Of a stretch of DNA of 58,092 bases, positions 25,273 through 36,020 are shown piece after piece; the stretch's first letter is position 1, and every line of letters begins with the position of its first letter. The notes under the pieces are model-generated. The model saw only the letters and a list, made by a program, of their open reading frames with translations. It made no database searches and was not told the DNA's origin. Both the position numbers and the translations under genes were made by a program. Source of the DNA: Oehlia diaphana (lineage: Eukaryota > Glomeromycota > Glomeromycetes > Glomerales > Glomeraceae); assembly GCA_003833135.1 (NCBI GenBank), contig QZLH01000085.1:36565-94656 (forward strand), in the 5' to 3' direction.

Positions 25273-26240
25273 TTCCATTCGTTGAAAAAAAAAAAATTTT
25301 CTCATTAAAAAAAATATAAATATATAAAATATAACCTTTTCGCATGATGCATGTATAATTATTGATGAATAACTCAGTATAATAATAGATTGAACTGGTT
25401 ATTTTTAATATGTTGTGAACAGGGGATACAATCACAATCACAATCACAAAACAAATCGAGTAACTAAACCAAATACGTTTGTCGTGAGAAATCATAAACA
25501 AGTTTAGGCAACCGTCCGAGCATAAGGTTTTATAATATAAATATATAAACAAACAATTTTCCTTGTCAAATGTTCTTTTGATTATCTTTTTGGGTCGATC
25601 AAAGAAACATTCATTAATAGCAAATCATTTATTTTTTTGTCAAATCTCCATTTAAGTAAAAGTTTTTATTTTTTTTTTTTTTTAAAAAAAAAAATATTTT
25701 TGGTAATAGAATAACTATAAATGAAATCATTAAAAATAAATTATCTGTGGTGTATCCCTGTGATTGATTGCTTTGCATGATTGTAATCGATTCGCATGGA
25801 TTTCATGATTCTTGAGAGAGACCAGAGAGGTCTTTTTTTTTTTATGAGTACCACATAAATAAAAAGTAAAAAAAAGAGACCCGAGATCACATGTGATACA
25901 CTACTGTGCCATAATTTGAACTTTTGTCGTCGTAATTTTGTTTATATAAAAAAAAAAAAAAAATATTTAAAAAATTTCAAAAGGAAAAAAAAACAAATTC
26001 ATTAGATAACAAATCACATATTCAAATATTATGATTCGATATCCATTACATCACAACTTACATTTTAATAAGTAAGTTATTTATAAAAAAAAAAAAAAAG
26101 AAGGTAAAATTTTTCTCGATGCAATAAATTAAGAATGTGTTAATATCTATCAAAGATATTTTGATTCGAAAGATGAAAAAATAAATTAAGGGTTTTCATT
26201 ACATAGTATCTACTTTTAACATAATTACATAACTACTTAC

Positions 26241-26287
26241 AATATATATATATGTGTATATATATGTGTGTATATATATGTGTATAA
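26241..26287. repeat. TA/TG microsatellite
   Basis: Alternating TATATA and TGTG blocks, immediately followed by a long A run. A simple-sequence repeat downstream of the minus-strand ADP-ribosyltransferase gene. Confidence 0.85.
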
Positions 26288-26301
26288 TAAAATATATCTT
26301 A

Positions 26302-26338
<37 letters not shown>

Positions 26339-26448
26339 TATATAAATAATAAGTACGAAAAAAAAATTTTAAAACTTATCGAATAAAGTTAAGTACGTTA
26401 AAAAATATCGATAAAGAATAACCGAAATTGCGATATAACGAACGATAT

Positions 26449-26480
26449 GACGCTTGACGCTGCTTGACGCTGCTTGACGC
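26449..26480. repeat. Ten-base tandem repeat abutting a stop codon
   Basis: TGCTTGACGC is present in near-perfect tandem (three copies, the first with one change) and touches the stop codon of the minus-strand ADP-ribosyltransferase gene. It would lie at the start of that transcript's 3' UTR. Confidence 0.75.
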
Positions 26481-28276
26481 TAGAAGTCAAATAATATCAT
26501 GAATCTTGGAAGTGTGGCCTATAAATTTAAATTTGAAATTAATCAATTAATCAATTAATCAATCAACGATATTAATTAATAAGATTTAATACGACGTAAA
26601 TACGTACCTTATTTTTGTTAACCACGAGAATGTAATTATGTTCTTGAGCGACAATATCAACGACAAACATAACTCTAGTATGATGATTACTATCAGTATA
26701 ATCACGAGATATTAAAGCGCTATGAGCAAACCACATTTCTAATAAGAAAGAAAGTAAGAAATTAATTAATATTAATTAAAGAATTGCGATTAAAACATTT
26801 GATTTCATACTTACTTTTGTTATGCTTTGAAAATTTCTTCCTATTACCATTTTGAATAATACCACACATTCCACAACCTTTTTTACAAAAAGATTTTTCA
26901 GATAAAGAACAATTTCTTTCTAAAAAACGATCAGGATCACAACCAGTAGAAGTAGTAGTTCCATGAAACATGCTATAAGTTACATCATCAAGATTTTTTC
27001 CAGCAAGTTTTGCAACTTTATTTTTATACTTTTCATGAAGTTTTATTAATTTAGATGGCATATCCAATCTAATTATTCCCTTAATAACACCACGAGGTAT
27101 TTCAGAATAAAACATTTTTTTAACAGTAATATAATCATTATCACTTTTTTTCAACAAAATCATTTGAGTTCTCGTAAGAAGAGGAAAATTATTCTCAGAT
27201 ATAATAGATTTAGATTTATTATTAGGTACACTATATTGTGAAGAACGACCTGAAGGACCTGGTAAACGAACATTACAAGAGTCACAAATCGTTCTTGTTG
27301 GATGATTCATAAAAGTACAATTAAAACATTCCACTTCAATAAAACTTATACGACGGATTTGAATTTCAGTAGATGATGAAGGAGAAGGATTTGAAGAATT
27401 CGAAGAAAGATGTATTGAAGATGATAAATTTGGTTGAAATATTAAAGAAGAAGTAGAAGAAATAGATTCAGGAAATATTTTTATTTTTTCATCAATATTT
27501 TCATCAATTTCTTCAAAAGATTTTTCTTCAATAATAGGAAAAGCATTATATAATTCTTCATGTATAGATTCTAATTTATTTTCATTTTCTTCTAAATCAA
27601 CAGTTAAATTATTTGATTCATTCCAATTATTTTTAATTTCATTTAAATCTACCAAATCTTCCAAATCATTAGTTGATTGATCATCATTTTTACATAATTG
27701 ATCAAAATCATCAAATATAAAATCAAAATTGTAAGAATCTTCAATTAATTCAGGTAAAGTAATTTTAGGTTGATGATAATGATATTTATCATTATGATTA
27801 TTATGATTATTATGATTATTATTATTATTATTATTATTATAATTAAAATTTGTCGTTATACTTATTCGTGATAAACGAGAACTTAATCTTGTCGTTATAC
27901 CAAAAAGTGAATTTCTTCTAGAAGAATTTAATTTTTCATATTTTGATGATTTGAATTTTGAAGATTTTTGACCTTCAATAGTTGATAACATGGTTAAAGA
28001 TTTCGTATTTTCACTATTTAAAGTACCACTAGCTTCAATATTTTCTGGTAACCATAATAAATTTTTACTATTTCTTTTTGAACTTAATCCATTATCATCC
28101 AATATATTGTGAGTTATTTTTGGTATTTTATCATTCCATACTATTTGTTCATTAGTAGATTCATTATCATCATCAGTTGGTGTATTACTTTTTGTTGTAG
28201 TAACCAATTTTTTGGTCCATGATTTTAATTTAACTAATATTTGTTTCTGTTTCTTTTTAGATGAATTTTGATCCAT
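26480..28276 (-). CDS. Zinc-finger PARP-like ADP-ribosyltransferase, short paralogue
   Basis: Three exons (28276-26815, 26738-26608, 26518-26480) give 543 residues. The N-terminal about 300 residues are Asn/Ser/Glu-rich and look disordered. A RanBP2-type zinc finger follows at about residue 315 (ECFNCTFMNHPTRTICDSCN; C-x2-C-x10-C-x2-C with the usual Asn). The C-terminal about 180 residues match the PARP catalytic fold of fungal multi-domain ARTs: MFHGTT (NAD-binding His), CGMCGIIQNGN, MWFAHSALISRDY (Tyr), ATLPRFMILF. The residue expected to be the catalytic Glu appears to be Asn (NYILVVN), which would favour mono-ADP-ribosylation or loss of activity. The start codon follows a long A/T run next to the assembly gap. 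The paralogue at 31993-35499 is divergent and has matching introns. Confidence 0.8.
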
Positions 28277-28305
28277 ATGTGAGAAAAAAAAAAGAGGAAA
28301 AAAAG

Positions 28306-28374
<69 letters not shown>

Positions 28375-29233
28375 NNNNNNNNNNNNNNNNNNNNNNNNNN
28401 NNNNNNNNNNNNNNNNNNNNNNNNNNNNNNNNNNNNNNNNNNNNNNNNNNNNNNNNNNNNNNNNNNNNNNNNNNNNNNNNNNNNNNNNNNNNNNNNNNNN
28501 NNNNNNNNNNNNNNNNNNNNNNNNNNNNNNNNNNNNNNNNNNNNNNNNNNNNNNNNNNNNNNNNNNNNNNNNNNNNNNNNNNNNNNNNNNNNNNNNNNNN
28601 NNNNNNNNNNNNNNNNNNNNNNNNNNNNNNNNNNNNNNNNNNNNNNNNNNNNNNNNNNNNNNNNNNNNNNNNNNNNNNNNNNNNNNNNNNNNNNNNNNNN
28701 NNNNNNNNNNNNNNNNNNNNNNNNNNNNNNNNNNNNNNNNNNNNNNNNNNNNNNNNNNNNNNNNNNNNNNNNNNNNNNNNNNNNNNNNNNNNNNNNNNNN
28801 NNNNNNNNNNNNNNNNNNNNNNNNNNNNNNNNNNNNNNNNNNNNNNNNNNNNNNNNNNNNNNNNNNNNNNNNNNNNNNNNNNNNNNNNNNNNNNNNNNNN
28901 NNNNNNNNNNNNNNNNNNNNNNNNNNNNNNNNNNNNNNNNNNNNNNNNNNNNNNNNNNNNNNNNNNNNNNNNNNNNNNNNNNNNNNNNNNNNNNNNNNNN
29001 NNNNNNNNNNNNNNNNNNNNNNNNNNNNNNNNNNNNNNNNNNNNNNNNNNNNNNNNNNNNNNNNNNNNNNNNNNNNNNNNNNNNNNNNNNNNNNNNNNNN
29101 NNNNNNNNNNNNNNNNNNNNNNNNNNNNNNNNNNNNNNNNNNNNNNNNNNNNNNNNNNNNNNNNNNNNNNNNNNNNNNNNNNNNNNNNNNNNNNNNNNNN
29201 NNNNNNNNNNNNNNNNNNNNNNNNNNNNNNNNN
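28375..29233. other. Assembly gap (N run)
   Basis: 859 undetermined bases, preceded by an A run of more than 60 bases. The gap probably marks a homopolymer or repeat that could not be assembled. Its size may be an estimate. Confidence 0.99.
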
Positions 29234-29329
29234 TTTTACTATCATAACTCCATTTTTATTTATTCATTTAAAACTGAAAAAAAAAAAACATTTTATTCAT
29301 TTTAATTTAAAAAAAAAAAAAAATTTTTT
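29234..29329. repeat. Direct repeat flanking the gap, copy 1
   Basis: This segment, beginning TTTTACTATCATAACTCCAT, recurs at 30943-31040 in the same orientation. The two copies differ only in lengths of A and T runs. It begins at the last base of the gap. Confidence 0.9.
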
Positions 29330-30269
29330 TCTTTTTCCTTTTTTTTTTTTTTTTTGTCCTTTATACAAAATTTTTGTTATGTACGCCATACATATATATA
29401 TATCTACGGGTATCCGGCTTAAATATTAACAATGGCCAAAGAATAGAATGTAAACTTTAACTTACCTAAACTATCATTAAGAAACCAATTATCGCGTGGT
29501 AAATGGGTAGTTTATAACAAAAAAAAAAAAGAATTTAACCTTTAAATTCGAATAAGGGGATAAGAATGTATTGCATTGCATTTTTCTCCAAAAGTTTTCA
29601 TTAAAAAATGAACTGTTCGCAAAAATAAAACTTTAAAATAACATTGCATTACTTTCTGATATTGACAACAATCTGAACAATCTTTTTCTTTTTAAAAAAA
29701 ATATTAAAAGAAAAAGATCCGATTTTATTAAATATTTAATGTTATTATACTCTATACTATTATACTTTTACTACTTTACTAGGTAACTCTCTTTAACCAT
29801 AAATGATCCAAACATGTCCCTTACATATTTGATTACTTTTTTACCCCTGGCAAGTTTCAGTTATTTAATATATGTGGCGATTTAGTTACGTCAATAATTG
29901 TTCAGAAGGGAAGGCTTGGAAGGTGACTTGTTTTGCCCAAAAACAATTAAACAATAATAAATCACGTGATCAGTTACTAATATTCCCATTTGGACAATGC
30001 CGTTATACACTTATACCGATTGAGAAAAATTTATGATTTTTTTTTTACATTATAATTTATTAATTTATTAATGCATATTTCCCGAACGGGAATTGCATCA
30101 ATTTAGAACTTTTAAAATAATTGGTTGGTCTATTTGGTCTAATTTGTTTATTTTGTTTATTGGTCTATTGTATTGATTTCTAATTCTTGTTTGGTCAAAC
30201 TCGAAAATTCACGTACGGATCTTTTTATGGTTCCCACGTGATGATATACGAACCATTTTTACAAATTTT

Positions 30270-30440
30270 TGATGGATAATAAATCGATAAAATGATGGAT
30301 AATAATCAAATAATCGATAAATGATAAAATGATTGAAATAATAATCGATAAGCGATATATAATCGATAATTTATATCGATAAATTTTGATAATTTATAAT
30401 CGAATAATCGAATGATAATAAATAATCAATGAATGATAAA
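30270..30440. repeat. AATCGATAA-rich simple repeat
   Basis: AATCGAT, GATAAT and related words recur about a dozen times without a fixed period. Low-complexity DNA in the divergent intergenic region. Confidence 0.6.
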
Positions 30441-30799
30441 AAATTTATTATTATTATTTATCTTTAATTATAATAATTCATATTAATTATTATTATTTAA
30501 TCTTTGAAATAATTTTTAATTTTTTTTTTTAATTAAAAAAAAATTTAAAAAAAAATATTATTTTTTTTTTTTTTTTCATAGTTTCATTCCTCTTCATAAT
30601 TTTTTGGAAAATTACACATGAAATATGCATCATTGTTTTTTTTATTTACAAAGTTATAAATGATGCAGTTTGTAAAATAGGATTTCAACTTTTTTATTGT
30701 TTTTATATAAATATGTAAAGGAAAAAAAAAAAAAAAATTTTTTCAACCGACCCTTTTTCAAAAGAAGATAATGTAATTGGAAATAATAAATAAAATAAA

Positions 30800-30837
<38 letters not shown>

Positions 30838-30839
30838 CG

Positions 30840-30874
<35 letters not shown>

Positions 30875-30942
30875 AAATGGGAAATTTTTATTTTTTTTTT
30901 TTTTTTTACCAAAATTTAAAATTTAATCGAAACTTTTTTTTT

Positions 30943-31040
30943 TTTTACTATCATAACTCCATTTTTATTTATTCATTTAAAACTGAAAAAAAAAAACATT
31001 TTATTCATTTTAATTTAAAAAAAAAAAAAAATTTTTTTTT
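30943..31040. repeat. Direct repeat flanking the gap, copy 2
   Basis: Same sequence as 29234-29329 apart from homopolymer length. After the shared part the two loci diverge (here TCGTGGTACCC follows). Either a recent duplication or one locus assembled twice around the gap. Confidence 0.9.
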
Positions 31041-31408
31041 TTCGTGGTACCCTTGTCGTAATATATGAATATATGCACATTAATAAAATCCCTTTTTCGG
31101 ATTATTTACCGTCATATAACATATATAACAAATTATGACTCACCGGTTCACCCATTCCTTTTCTTTAATAAAATTTAATGGGGATTGGACTGCGCCTCAT
31201 GTATTAATGATCCAATCATTTTTCTTTTTATTATTAATATTCCGAATTTCGAATTAGAGATAAAAAAAATTGCAAATCAGGTAAATATTTTGAAAATCAA
31301 TGAATGATTGAATGATAATTATGATAATTTTTATATCACATTTTTGATTACCCGTTCAAATATTAAATAAAAACCTTAAAAAAAAAAAAGAGAGAAATAT
31401 AATTTAAA

Positions 31409-31424
<16 letters not shown>

Positions 31425-31485
<61 letters not shown>

Positions 31486-31489
31486 AAAA

Positions 31490-31520
<31 letters not shown>
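31425..31520. repeat. Long A and T homopolymer hairpin
   Basis: An A run of nearly 60 bases is bordered on each side by T runs, so the stretch can fold on itself. Length is unlikely to be reliable in an assembly. Confidence 0.85.
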
Positions 31521-31992
31521 TTAAAAATAAAAATAAAAAAAATTAAAAATAATAAAATAAAATAAATTTTTTATATCTTTTTTTTTTAAAAAAAACATTT
31601 TCAACATATGTATGTATGCATCATTATAAAATTTTATGGGTCACTTTTTTCTTTGTCAATTTTTTTTATTCAAGTGTAACGTTTGTAGAACGATAAACAA
31701 CTTTCAAGAGTTTACTTAAAGTACAAAGTTTTTTACAACCCCAAAATGTAAGGACCAACTTACTTTTAAGGTATGTCGGATCATTTTTTTTTTTTTTTTT
31801 TCTTCTTTTATTTCTCTTTTGATCTTTTCTTGTATTCGTTTATTTTTCATATATATATATATATATATATTTATATACTTTTTGTGTTTTTTTTTTTTTA
31901 AACTTTTTAAATTTCTTTCGATAGAAAAACGTTAACCAAATTTTTAACTTTATTTTTTTTTTTATAGTGCTTATAAAAAATTCAAAAAAGTT

Positions 31993-32604
31993 ATGGATTG
32001 TACAGAATTTTCATCAAATTCTTCTTCCTCTTCTTCTTCGCAATTTACAAATACAACTTCTTTCTCACCATCACCTTCAACTCAATTTTCTCCTACATAT
32101 TATACTACTTATTCTCCTTATCCTTTATCATCATCTTCATTATCTAATACTTCATCATTTCTTAATAAAATTAAATCTATTAGTCAACAACAAAGAAGAA
32201 ATAATTTTAATTCTCAATTTTCAATATGTAAAAAATCCGATTGTAATAATAGATTTATTAATGATGATGGTAATAAAATTGGGGGTTATTGTAGTATGAT
32301 GTGTCAAGTAAATGATTGGACTCAATCTAATAATAATAATAATAATAATTATAATAATAATAATCATAATAATATTACTGTATTAAATGGTGAGACTCGT
32401 TTAAATTCTAGATTAAATAATAGATTATGTGGAAATTTTTTAAATTCTCAAAGTGGAAATGGAACAAATTTATTAAATATTTCAAATCCTTCAAGAATTA
32501 CAAAGAGGCAACCAATTAAACAACAACAACAACAACAACCACCATTTAAACGTACAAAATTATTTAAATCCGTTATAAATACTTTTATACCTTCTACTAC
32601 AACA

Positions 32605-32635
<31 letters not shown>

Positions 32636-35499
32636 CTCCATCTCCATCTTCATCATCTATAACAACAACGAATACTTCATCAAATGGGAATATTATTATG
32701 AATAATAATGATACTACAATATCTTCTTCTCCTTCTTCTTCTTCATCTATTATGCCAACTTTATCATTAAATTCTTTACCCGAAAATTTTAACTTATCTT
32801 CTTCTCCTATTCCTCCTCCTTCTACTTCGTCTACGGAAGATTTCTCCTCAAATCAATTTAGTACTTTGGATTATCCTTGTGATCTTAAAATTTATAATAA
32901 TAATCAAAATTTATATACTTTGGATAATCAAAATTCTACTCAACAACAACAACAACAACAAAACATTGATCAAAATCAAACCTCATTAAATTCTAATAAT
33001 AACGTTAATATCGTTGAAAATATTTCTTCAAATTATACTGATTCTATTAACAATAATGATAATTATTGTAACGTTTATTGTGGTGATTCTTATAATCTTT
33101 CGGATTATGATGTTACAACTGATTATAATGTTACTGAAAATGATTTATATTTTAATAATGATGGAATTGAAGATAATTCTATTTATTATTCTCAAACTCC
33201 ACAATCATTACAACAACCACCACAACAATCTCAACCACAACAACAATCACAATTACCACAGCCACCACAATCACAACTGCAACAACCATCACAGCTACCA
33301 CAGCAATCACAACTACCACAACAATCACAACAATCACAACAATCACAACAATTACAACAACCACCTTCACAGCAATTACAATCTCCTCAATTACAACAAT
33401 TACCATCACAACAATTACAATCACCATCATCACGACAACAACAGTTACAACAATTGCCTCCACAACAACTACCATCGCAACAATTACAATCACAACAAAT
33501 ACTATCCCGACAATTACAATTACGACAATTACAATCACAACAATTACAACCACAACAATTACAACCACAACAATTACAACAACCGCCTCCACAACAACCA
33601 CAACAACCACAACAACCATCGCATCAACCACAACAGTTGCAACAACTACAACCACAACAATTACAGTCACCATCACAACGACAATTGCAACAATTACAAC
33701 CACAACAATTACAGTCGCCGTCACAACGACAATTGCAACAATTACAACCACAACAATTACAGTCGCCGTCACAACGACAATTGCAACAATTACAACCACA
33801 ACAATTACAACAATTATCGCAACCGCCTTCACAACAATTGCAACAATTGCCATCACAACAATTACAACAACATTTGCAACGACCGCCTCCACAGCAATTG
33901 ACTTCACAACTATTTACTTCACGACAATTACCTTCACAGCAATTGACTTCACAGCAGTTTTCCTCACAGCAATTTGCCACACAACAATTGGCCTCACAGC
34001 AATTGGCCACACAGCAATTGGCCTCACAGCAATTGGCCTCACAGCAATTGGCTTCACAACAATTGGCTTCACAACAATTGCAGCAACCACTACAACAACA
34101 ACTACAACAAATGCCACCTCAAGTATTCCAACGATTACCAACACAACAATTACCACAGCAACAATTACTCCAACAGTCTCAACAACAGTTAAATTTTAAT
34201 CCAACATCAAGATTGGTTGTAATGACAAGATGTTCAGTTTGTACATTAATATGTTATTCTAGCTCTGGGATATGTGAATTATGTCAAGCCCAACTATCTT
34301 CACAAGGATTTACTCCTTATACAAATGATAATAACAATAATTATTATGATTATAACGTTCAGGCTTCACGAATTCAGGCACAAGCAGTTAAAGCAGTACA
34401 AGCTGCAAAAGCAACCCAACTTCATGCTGCACAAATTCAAGCAGCTAGAGCTGCACAAAGTCGGGCTGTTCAAATTCGAGCATTACAAATGTTAAGATCT
34501 CAACAAATTCAAAGGGCTAGAGCACAACAATTTCCATCACAATTTCAAGCACAAATTCAAGCACAAATTCAAGCTGCAAAAATAGCACAAGCTCAAGTAA
34601 CACAAACACAACTTAATCAATCACAACCAATATATAATAATAATTATGGTATGCCACCTACATCTTCATCCGATACATCATCTTCGGATACTTCTGCTAA
34701 TGCAATTATTTCAACAAATAAATCAAAATTAGCAAAAACTCAAATAAAAGTTCTTCTTTTACATGATAATGAATTTATTCAAATACAAAGATATTTCCTT
34801 AAAGGATTACCACATGCTCGTATACATACTATAATTAAGTTACAAATGCCTACTAAATTAGTTGAAGCTCATGAACAATACAAAAAAACATTATTAAATA
34901 ATCCTTCATATGGTTCTAATATGACGACAAATAATTTAATAAGTAGCATGAAAAGCAATAACAATTTGGATAAACATACAAATACAATGTTCCATGGTAC
35001 AAAAATTAGTTGTAATCCTCAACGATTTATTAATGGGAATAGTAATTTTTGTTTATTTAGTTGTGGTATGTGTGGTATAATACAAAATGGTAATCAAGGA
35101 AAATATAGTAGATTTAACGGAAGTAAGTACTGATCTTTTTTAAAAAGAGAGTGTGGAATTGAAAGTCTTTTTTAGAAAAAAATTAATTATTATTTTTTAT
35201 TTTAGGAATGTGGTTTGCTAATAATTCTGCCATATCATTGGGTTATTGTGGTTTATCAACTTCTAGAACTATGTTTAATTGTACTCCTTTTTCTTCTAAA
35301 AATTCTTTAATGGCTATGTTTGTTGTTGATGTTGTTTCTCTTCAAACTAGTGATATTATTATTGTTGATGTAGATGCGGTAAGTTTATATTTTTTTTAAA
35401 AAAAGTAATTTTAATGTTATATGAATTTAATTTATTTTTTGTTACTTTTAATAGGCTACTTTACCTAAATATTTGATATTATTTGAACCTGGATTTTAA
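31993..35499 (+). CDS. Gln-rich zinc-finger PARP-like ADP-ribosyltransferase, long paralogue
   Basis: Three exons (31993-35122, 35206-35378, 35455-35499) give 1115 residues. The N-terminus is Ser/Asn-rich low complexity. Residues about 400-733 are a Gln/Pro/Leu/Ser tract with internal tandem repeats: a 16-residue unit (LQQLQPQQLQSPSQRQ) three times in perfect succession, then a pentapeptide SQQLA array. A C-x2-C-x10-C-x2-C zinc ribbon (C747, C750, C761, C764) is RanBP2-like. An Ala/Gln helical stretch follows, then the ART domain: MFHGT with His1001, CGMCGIIQNGN, RMWFANNSAISLGYC, ATLPKYLILFEPGF. The intron positions match the divergent paralogue. The expected catalytic Glu seems to be Asp (SDIIIVDV against NEYIVYDI of PARP1). 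Writer activity is therefore inferred from fold, not assured; mono-ART or pseudo-enzyme are alternatives. Confidence 0.82.
33637..34085 (+). repeat. In-gene Gln-codon tandem repeats
   Basis: A 48-base unit encoding LQQLQPQQLQSPSQRQ is repeated three times (about 33637-33785), and a 15-base unit encoding SQQLA-like pentapeptides about ten times (about 33930-34085). Copies differ by few bases, which implies recent slippage or unequal exchange within the coding sequence. Confidence 0.9.
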
Positions 35500-35677
35500 G
35501 TAAAATAATTTTTTTTAAAAAAAAGATCAAGGGAAGAGAAGAGAAATATGTAAATATTATCTATATATATATATATATATATATATTTTTTGTTATATAA
35601 AAATTTATGTGAATAATCAAATTGTATAATAATATTATTGGACATTATTTATACGGTATTTTACATATTTTTGTCAC

Positions 35678-35714
<37 letters not shown>

Positions 35715-35887
35715 TTATTAGTAAATATATCAGATATATAAATAAAAAAAAAATTGTAAATATCGAAATATAGTTTTACTAATTAAGTTAAAAATTAAAA
35801 TTCATTTGTTGTACATTATCACGTGCCAGTGAAACTATAAGTCAGTTCTGATCTACCTATTCGTACTATTTTTTTTAACAAACCATC
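35500..35887. other. Intergenic with T homopolymer
   Basis: 3' flank of the long ART gene, with a TA microsatellite near 35562-35585 and a T run at 35680-35713. No gene seen. Confidence 0.6.
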
Positions 35888-36020
35888 ATGACTTTTAACA
35901 CTAAACTGGTTGATTTATTGAGAGGATCCTTATGAAAATGCTTTTCCAGTTGAAATTGATTCTACAAGGGTATTGGTACCCTTAAGACAACTATCAAAGA
36001 ATAATATTAGTGAGAGCGTA
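35888..36020 (+). pseudogene. Broken Crinkler (CRN) effector N-terminus
   Basis: One frame reads TLNWLIY, a stop, then EDPYENAFPVEIDSTRVLVP. This matches the consensus start of fungal Crinkler proteins (roughly TLNCLxxGxDPxxNAFPVEID), the ubiquitin-like translocation header. An in-frame TGA sits where the family has Gly, the start codon region is frameshifted, and no downstream effector domain is seen before about 36250. It is a relic. CRN-type genes are numerous in Glomeromycotina, where their role in symbiosis is debated. Confidence 0.6.

Larger units (their letters stand above)
17373..26479. other. Nine-kilobase AT-rich repeat desert
   Basis: No protein-coding gene is recognisable on either strand; open frames are short and of low complexity. 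The stretch contains a hairpin element (17834-17990), a long degenerate tandem array (18540-20880), a 40-bp minisatellite (20921-21560), a three-copy repeat near 24.2 kb, several long A runs (for example 25229-25267 and 26302-26333) and a TA/TG microsatellite (26241-26287). The remainder, including 21560-24100, shows nothing definable. Confidence 0.6.
28277..31992. other. Divergent region between ART paralogues, includes gap
   Basis: About 3.7 kb between the two start codons. It contains a long A run (about 28308-28374), 859 unresolved bases (28375-29233), a duplicated about 95-base segment (29234-29329 and 30943-31040), AATCGAT-rich repeats (30270-30440) and several A or T runs. No other gene was seen in the resolved part. 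Confidence 0.7.

Noticed and set aside
25229..25552. Minus-strand frame with a Phe tail
   Set aside because: Built from poly-T and AT noise; no recognisable domain.
28261..29247. Poly-Lys frame running through the assembly gap
   Set aside because: Made of an A run plus undetermined bases; not a protein.
33014..33901. Plus-strand Asn/His-rich frame overlapping the Gln tract
   Set aside because: It is an out-of-frame reading of the same repeats inside the ART gene.
33179..34156. Long minus-strand frames rich in Val/Ile or Cys opposite the Gln tract
   Set aside because: They are the antisense of CAA/CAG repeats; repetitive codons leave several frames open. The plus strand continues into a real zinc finger and ART domain.
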